Made by a program: the position numbers and the translations under genes
The notes under the pieces: generated by a model
Told to the model about the DNA's origin: nothing
Databases searched by the model: none
Seen by the model: only the letters and a program-made list of their open reading frames with translations
Origin: GCA-003244245 sp050699515
GTDB taxonomy: Bacteria > Actinomycetota > Actinomycetes > Mycobacteriales > Pseudonocardiaceae
NCBI GenBank assembly: GCA_050699515.1
Contig: JBOHFF010000076.1
Span: 34,003-98,002, forward strand
Direction of reading: 5' to 3'
DNA: 64,000 bases
Shown: piece by piece, positions 60,262 through 64,000 of the stretch
Layout: every line of letters starts with the position of its first letter
Numbering within the stretch: position 1 is the stretch's first letter

Positions 60262-61488
60262 TGGGGATAGGGTCCGGACGATCACTCGGACGTGACGCTT
60301 GGCGGCCGTCAGGAGCGTGTCGGTGCCCGGGGATGGGACTGGCGCACCGGACGGGTAAACCTCGATCTGCGTAGCCAGCCTTCGGCCGGTGTCCCAGGCA
60401 CGGATCCGCTCAGTGGCTCGGCTGGCCAGCTCCTCGCTAGCAGTGCCATATGCGCACACCCCCAGCTCGTACCAGCTGGCCTCGCCTGCTGGGCGCTTAG
60501 TCAGATAAGCGAGGGTCTCGCCGTCCAGCAACGCCATGCTTCCATAGGCCAGCGCGGGAGCGACGAGTCCATGATCACGGGAACGGGTCAGCAACCGGCA
60601 CAGGCCATCCGGGGCAGCCAGGAAGTAGTCTAGGTTCCCGAATCCCGTCGCTTTTTCCTTGCTAGTGACCATTACCCCCGTCCACAGCTGTGCCGGGGTC
60701 CTACCAAGAGCGCGGCGCAACGCATGGGCGTCGGCAGGCCACCCGTCGTCGACCCGCAGGATCAGCTTGCCGTCGTCGTCCAGCCGGATGTTGCGCTCCG
60801 GTTGATGACCAGCACCCCGCAGCGGAATGAACCCGTCGTTCTCCACGGAGACGCTTCGCCAACCCACCCCGTGGCGTTCCAGGGCGACTGACCGAGTCAG
60901 GCCCCGGATGCGCAGCGGGACGACGATCCGCCCAGCCGGGGCCAGTTGCTCAAGCCACGTCGGCGGGATGTCCCACGCGCCCGCGGTTACGATAATCCGG
61001 TCAAAGGGCGCGGCAGCCGGGTAACCATCCGCGCCATCGCCGCAGATCGCCTGCACCCCTCCGTACCCGGCGGCGTCCAGGTTCCGCCGCGCGCCCTCGG
61101 CCACATCCGCGTCGATATCGACCGTGGTCACCTCTCCTTCCGGCCCGGCAAGGTAGGCCAGCAACGCCGCGTTGTACCCGGTGCCAGCACCGATCTCCAG
61201 TACCTGGTGCCCCGGACGCACCTCCAACTGCTGCAGCATCCCGGCTACCGTCCCCGCCGACGATGCCGAGCTGACAGCCACGCCCTCCGAATCACGGTGC
61301 GTCACGACATTGCCGTGAGAGTACGCCTGCTCGACGGGAGTATCGGGCAGGAACATGTGTCGAGGCACGGTACGCATGGCTTTCTCGACCGTAGCGACGC
61401 GGAACGGTACCCACTTGCACAGCTCATCGACCAGCTTGCCGCGAAGCTTGGCTGCGAGGTCAGTGACAGTGCTGGTTTCCTCGCTCAT
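60073..61488 (-). CDS. FxLD-system methyltransferase fused in frame to a precursor peptide
   Basis: 471 residues from ATG 61488 (GAAGG upstream). Residues 1-409 are the isoaspartyl methyltransferase-like enzyme of FxLD lanthipeptide clusters: VPRHMFLPDTPVEQAYSHGN, motif I VLEIGAGTGYNAALL (96-110), VTTVDIDADVAEGARR, FDRIIVTAGAWDIPPTWLEQ, then a C-terminal domain ending KRHVRVIVR, where relatives normally stop. Here the frame goes on through TLSP into a 62-residue lanthipeptide precursor with an FxLD motif (FTLD) and a Cys/Thr-rich end. No ribosome site precedes the internal ATG. Related enzymes (OlvSA type) turn Asp into isoAsp in lanthipeptides; the tail has several Asp. Whether the fusion is functional or recent decay is open. 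Confidence 0.8.
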   Translation of the reverse strand: MSEETSTVTDLAAKLRGKLVDELCKWVPFRVATVEKAMRTVPRHMFLPDTPVEQAYSHGNVVTHRDSEGVAVSSASSAGTVAGMLQQLEVRPGHQVLEIGAGTGYNAALLAYLAGPEGEVTTVDIDADVAEGARRNLDAAGYGGVQAICGDGADGYPAAAPFDRIIVTAGAWDIPPTWLEQLAPAGRIVVPLRIRGLTRSVALERHGVGWRSVSVENDGFIPLRGAGHQPERNIRLDDDGKLILRVDDGWPADAHALRRALGRTPAQLWTGVMVTSKEKATGFGNLDYFLAAPDGLCRLLTRSRDHGLVAPALAYGSMALLDGETLAYLTKRPAGEASWYELGVCAYGTASEELASRATERIRAWDTGRRLATQIEVYPSGAPVPSPGTDTLLTAAKRHVRVIVRTLSPMSETHERQQNENAMPPDTAAALNAVIADLFTLDRRAEPTEDLTGDECSGDCTDDGCTRHTKC

Positions 61489-61534
61489 CTCAGGTCCTTC
61501 CCGCGTCTCGCTTGGAATGGGGTCAACGGTGACG

Positions 61535-62798
61535 TCACCGGTCAGTAGGAACCCGTCCCGGGCCAGTTGGGGAACGGTAAACGTCACGTGGCGCAACGCG
61601 GACGATCACCTGGATGTGACGCTTGTCGGCTACCAGGAGAGTCCCCGAGGTGGGTGCCGCCGCGCCGCCGTATGGGTAGACCTCGATCTGCGTGGCCAGC
61701 CTTCGGCCGGTATCCCAGGCACGGATCCGCTCGGCGGCTCGGGCGGCCAACTCCTTGCTGGCGGGGCCGTACGCACACACCCCCAGCTCAGCTCGCCGGT
61801 CTCACCGGCCGGGCGCTTCGTGAGATAGGCGAGGGTTTCCTGATCCCGGACAGCCATACTTCCCCAGCCGTACACCGGGGCGACGAGGCCGTGATCTGGG
61901 GAGCGCGTGAGAAGCCGGCACAGGTCGTACTGGGTTGCCAACCAGTAGTCGAGATCACCGAGGCCAGTCTTCTTCTTCTCCTCATCGGTGACTGTCGTCC
62001 CCGTCCACAACTCTGCCGGCGCTGCGCCGAAGCGCATCGTCGTCGGCGGGTCGCCCTCATCGATCCGCAGAATCAGCTTGCCGTCGGAATCGAGCCGGAT
62101 GTTGCGCTCAGGCTGATGACCAGTACCCCGCAGTGGGACGAACCCGCAATACTCGGTGGAGCGGCTGCGCCAGCAGGCGCCGTCGCGTTCCAGGGCGACC
62201 GACCGGGTCAGCTCCCGGATGCGCAGCGGAACGACGATCCGCCCATCCGGGGCGAGTTGCTCCAGCCACGCCGGCGGGATGTCCCACGCACCCGCGGTTA
62301 CGATGATTCGGTCAAACGGCGCGGCAGTAGGGCAACCATCCCGACCATCGCCGCAGCTCACCCGCGCTTCCCTGTACCCGGCGGCAGTGAGGTTCCGCTG
62401 CGCGCCCTCGGTGACATCCTCGTCGATGTCAACCGTGGTCACTTCCCCCTCCGGGCCGGCAAGGGAGGCCAGCAGGCCGCGTTGTAACCGGTCCCAGCGC
62501 CGATCTCCAGCACCCGGTGGCCCGGCCGTGCATCGAGCTGCTCCAACATCGCGGCGACGAGGCCGGGCTGCGAGGCGCAACTCAACGCCACACCCGCGCT
62601 GTCGCGGTGCGTGATGATGCTGTCGTGGGAGTAGGCGTCCTCGAGGGGGACGCCAGGCAGGAACACGTGCCGCGGCACAGTACGCATCGCGTCCTCGACC
62701 GCAGCCGTACGAAACGGCTGCCACTCGCACAGCTCATCGACCAGCTTGCTGCGAAGCTCGGCTGCGAGGTCAGTGACGGTGCCGGTTTCCTCGGTCAT
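61535..62798 (-). pseudogene. Second FxLD-system methyltransferase, frameshifted
   Basis: ATG 62798 (MTEETGTVTDLAAELRSKLV). Very similar to its neighbour: VPRHVFLPGVPLEDAYSHDS, VLEIGAGTGYNAA. One C is missing near 62476, after which LLASLAGPEGEVTTVDID continues in another frame to about 61800, where a second shift leads to ELGVCAYGPASKELAARAAE and KRHIQVIVR. Two frameshifts make it a pseudogene unless the sequence is wrong. After KRHIQVIVR about 20 further codons run to a stop at 61535, with no precursor. Confidence 0.75.
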
Positions 62799-62822
62799 CT
62801 CACATCCTGCGTCCCGCTTGCT

Positions 62823-63181
62823 TCACACGCTGAAACTACCAGGCCAACCAGCGAGCTTTTCCCGTGATCTCCGCCCGGTGAGCCGGCATCGACCAGCCGG
62901 TCCGTCAGCGGCGGCGTCGGCGGTCAGGGGCCGTTCGCAGAAGCTGATCTGATCAGCCAGGTTCCTGGCATCCCTCAGCTTGTCCAGCCGGACCGGATCG
63001 CCGGGGCGGTACCGGTCGGCGTCTGCCAGCAGCCTGCGCAGCCTGGCCAAAGCCACCCGGAACGGGCCGGTCGATGATGAGCGCGGGACCGGCGGTTGAG
63101 GCCGAAACTGCCGTAGAACGGCACGGTGCCGGCCCGCCAGCGATCCTCGTTGTCGCGGGCGAGGAGCGGTTGCGCCGTCAT
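62823..63181 (-). pseudogene. Hypothetical lanthipeptide-cluster protein, frameshifted
   Basis: ATG 63181: TAQPLLARDNEDRWRAGTVP then FYGSFGLNRRSR. Coding character then passes to another frame with FRVALARLRRLLADADRYRP and GDPVRLDKLRDARNLADQI down to a stop at 62823. Probably one small gene of about 115 residues with a frameshift. Unrecognised; it sits between methyltransferase genes on the same strand. 63182-63314 holds no gene. Confidence 0.4.
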
Positions 63182-63314
63182 CGCGATCCCGCCAGTGTCG
63201 TTCCAGGTCGGCCGCTGGCAGGCGGGATGATGAAGGCTTGCGGTTGCCGACACCATCATGTCGTTGATCACGAGCGAGGGGCGGCGGTTGGCCGCAGCTC
63301 TGGCAGTCGCCGCT

Positions 63315-63449
63315 TCAGGTTGTTATGCGCTCGGTCGGACTGTCGGCGGAGTCGAGCCAGATCGTGGTCGTTCCGTTCGGGGTGACGGTGAGTTCGTATC
63401 CGGGAGCCGGCGGGGCCGGCTGTGTGCCCGCGGGTTCCCATTGGGGCAT
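63315..63449 (-). CDS. Short hypothetical protein (44 residues)
   Basis: ATG 63449, two bases after the stop of the methyltransferase fragment. Proline-rich start (QWEPAGTQPAPPAPGYELTV) and a beta-strand-like end (GTTTIWLDSADSP). It may be translationally coupled to the upstream gene. Not recognised. Confidence 0.35.
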   Translation of the reverse strand: MPQWEPAGTQPAPPAPGYELTVTPNGTTTIWLDSADSPTERITT

Positions 63450-63451
63450 GG

Positions 63452-64000
63452 TCACCACTGCACGGTCAGGCTGATGCTGTCGCCGTTGCGAGTGATGGTG
63501 ATGGTGGGTTCGTGTAGGCGTGGCCCGGTGTGCCAGGTGCGGGTCAGCTCCAGGAGTTCGCTGCCGAGTTGTTCGGCGGCTGGGCCGTGCGCGGCGATGC
63601 CGATCTCCTCGCCGTCCTCGACGTCGCGGGTCGTGAGGTAGGCCAGGGAACCGCTGCGGAACAGGGCCGCCCCGGACCATCGCAGGGTCGGGTCGGCGAT
63701 GCTGGCTTCCCGGACGTCGTTGGACAGGGACAGCCGGCCGAACGGGATTGGCTGCTGGGTGGCCAGCCACAGGTCCAGGTGCCCGAACGAGGTGGGCGTC
63801 ATGCCGAAGGTCAGCCCGGTCCACTGCTGCCAGGACGGCCCCGAAGCCAGGGATTCGGCCAGGCCGGCGACGTCGGCGACGTCGGCGACGTCGGCGGGTG
63901 CGTGGTCGAGCAGGACGTCATCGGCTAGGCGGGTGCGGGTGGTGACGACCGCGGACTGGCCGCGCATCGGTACGAACCCGCAGACCAGTTGGTGGGTGGA
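63452..64000 (-). CDS. C-terminal half of a third FxLD-system methyltransferase (cut by window edge)
   Basis: Open to the right edge. VCGFVPMRGQ near the edge is the hinge seen in the other copies (GFVPLRG). Then WQQWTGLTFGMTPTSFGHLD, LWLATQQPIPFGRLS, GAALFRSGSLAYLTTRDVED and LELTRTWHTGP follow the second domain of these enzymes; it ends ISLTVQW. A nine-base tandem repeat (three GACGTCGGC units, near 63869-63895) encodes DVADVADVAG. The catalytic half lies outside the window. Confidence 0.7.
   Translation of the reverse strand, partial: STHQLVCGFVPMRGQSAVVTTRTRLADDVLLDHAPADVADVADVAGLAESLASGPSWQQWTGLTFGMTPTSFGHLDLWLATQQPIPFGRLSLSNDVREASIADPTLRWSGAALFRSGSLAYLTTRDVEDGEEIGIAAHGPAAEQLGSELLELTRTWHTGPRLHEPTITITRNGDSISLTVQW

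Noticed and set aside
1..64000. tRNA or rRNA genes and tRNA-linked attachment sites
   Set aside because: I saw no convincing cloverleaf or CCA-ended gene by eye; a covariance search could still find one.

Overview
The window is high-GC DNA (apart from one AT-rich island) from a filamentous actinomycete. Helix-turn-helix proteins of the Scr1/DUF5753 type with DUF397 partners, PspC/LuxR signalling genes, a PucR-type regulator, a PknB-like kinase and the neighbouring chorismate mutase and pcrA genes (the order seen in mycobacteria) all fit this. Pseudonocardiales is a guess from gene style, not a demonstrated placement.

Region by region. 0-7.9 kb: start of a histidyl-tRNA-synthetase-like gene, a PP-loop ATPase with a possible beta-grasp N-terminus, a 59-residue peptide gene, three regulatory-type genes, a glutathionyl-hydroquinone-reductase-like enzyme, and relics of a class V aminotransferase and of a HisRS-like gene. 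7.9-10.4 kb: AT-rich island with an orphan membrane protein. 10.8-20.6 kb: STAND ATPase regulator, a homocysteine methyltransferase/MTHFR-like fusion with a PucR regulator, and a PspC/LiaF-PspC kinase-LuxR signalling block. 20.6-23.1 kb: small mobile region with a broken serine recombinase, VapBC, membrane proteins and an IS66 tail. 23.2-28.2 kb: core genes (Ser/Thr kinase, small membrane protein, chorismate mutase, PcrA). 28.2-32.6 kb: small accessory proteins, an intact Scr1/DUF397 pair followed by decayed copies, and an MBL-fold hydrolase operon.

32.7-47.8 kb holds a complete type I-B (Tneap-like) CRISPR-Cas system on the minus strand: cas6-cas8b1-cas7-cas5-cas3-cas4-cas1-cas2, all overlapping or abutting, followed by a leader and a 22-repeat array. 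A second 13-repeat array lies about 12 kb away. It has the same leader, a decayed 3' end of cas2 and an adjacent phosphate-transporter (PiT) tail; the same PiT tail sits just behind cas6. The two arrays therefore look like products of a segmental duplication followed by loss of one cas operon. Between them are a phage capsid relic, a group II intron scrap and small CxxC proteins.

47.8-52 kb: an ArsM-like methyltransferase, heme A synthase and a short-chain dehydrogenase. 52.2-64 kb: a lanthipeptide locus of the FxLD type and the remains of an older copy. The main cluster (minus strand) contains several isoaspartyl-methyltransferase homologues, a LanB lacking its N-terminal part, and LanC, with a large regulator convergent to lanC. 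The most unusual object is the methyltransferase at 60073-61488, whose reading frame continues without a stop into an FxLD precursor peptide. This gives a modifying enzyme with its apparent substrate as a C-terminal tail, an arrangement reminiscent of borosins but in a lanthipeptide setting. Many genes around it are truncated or frameshifted, so decay is the main competing explanation.
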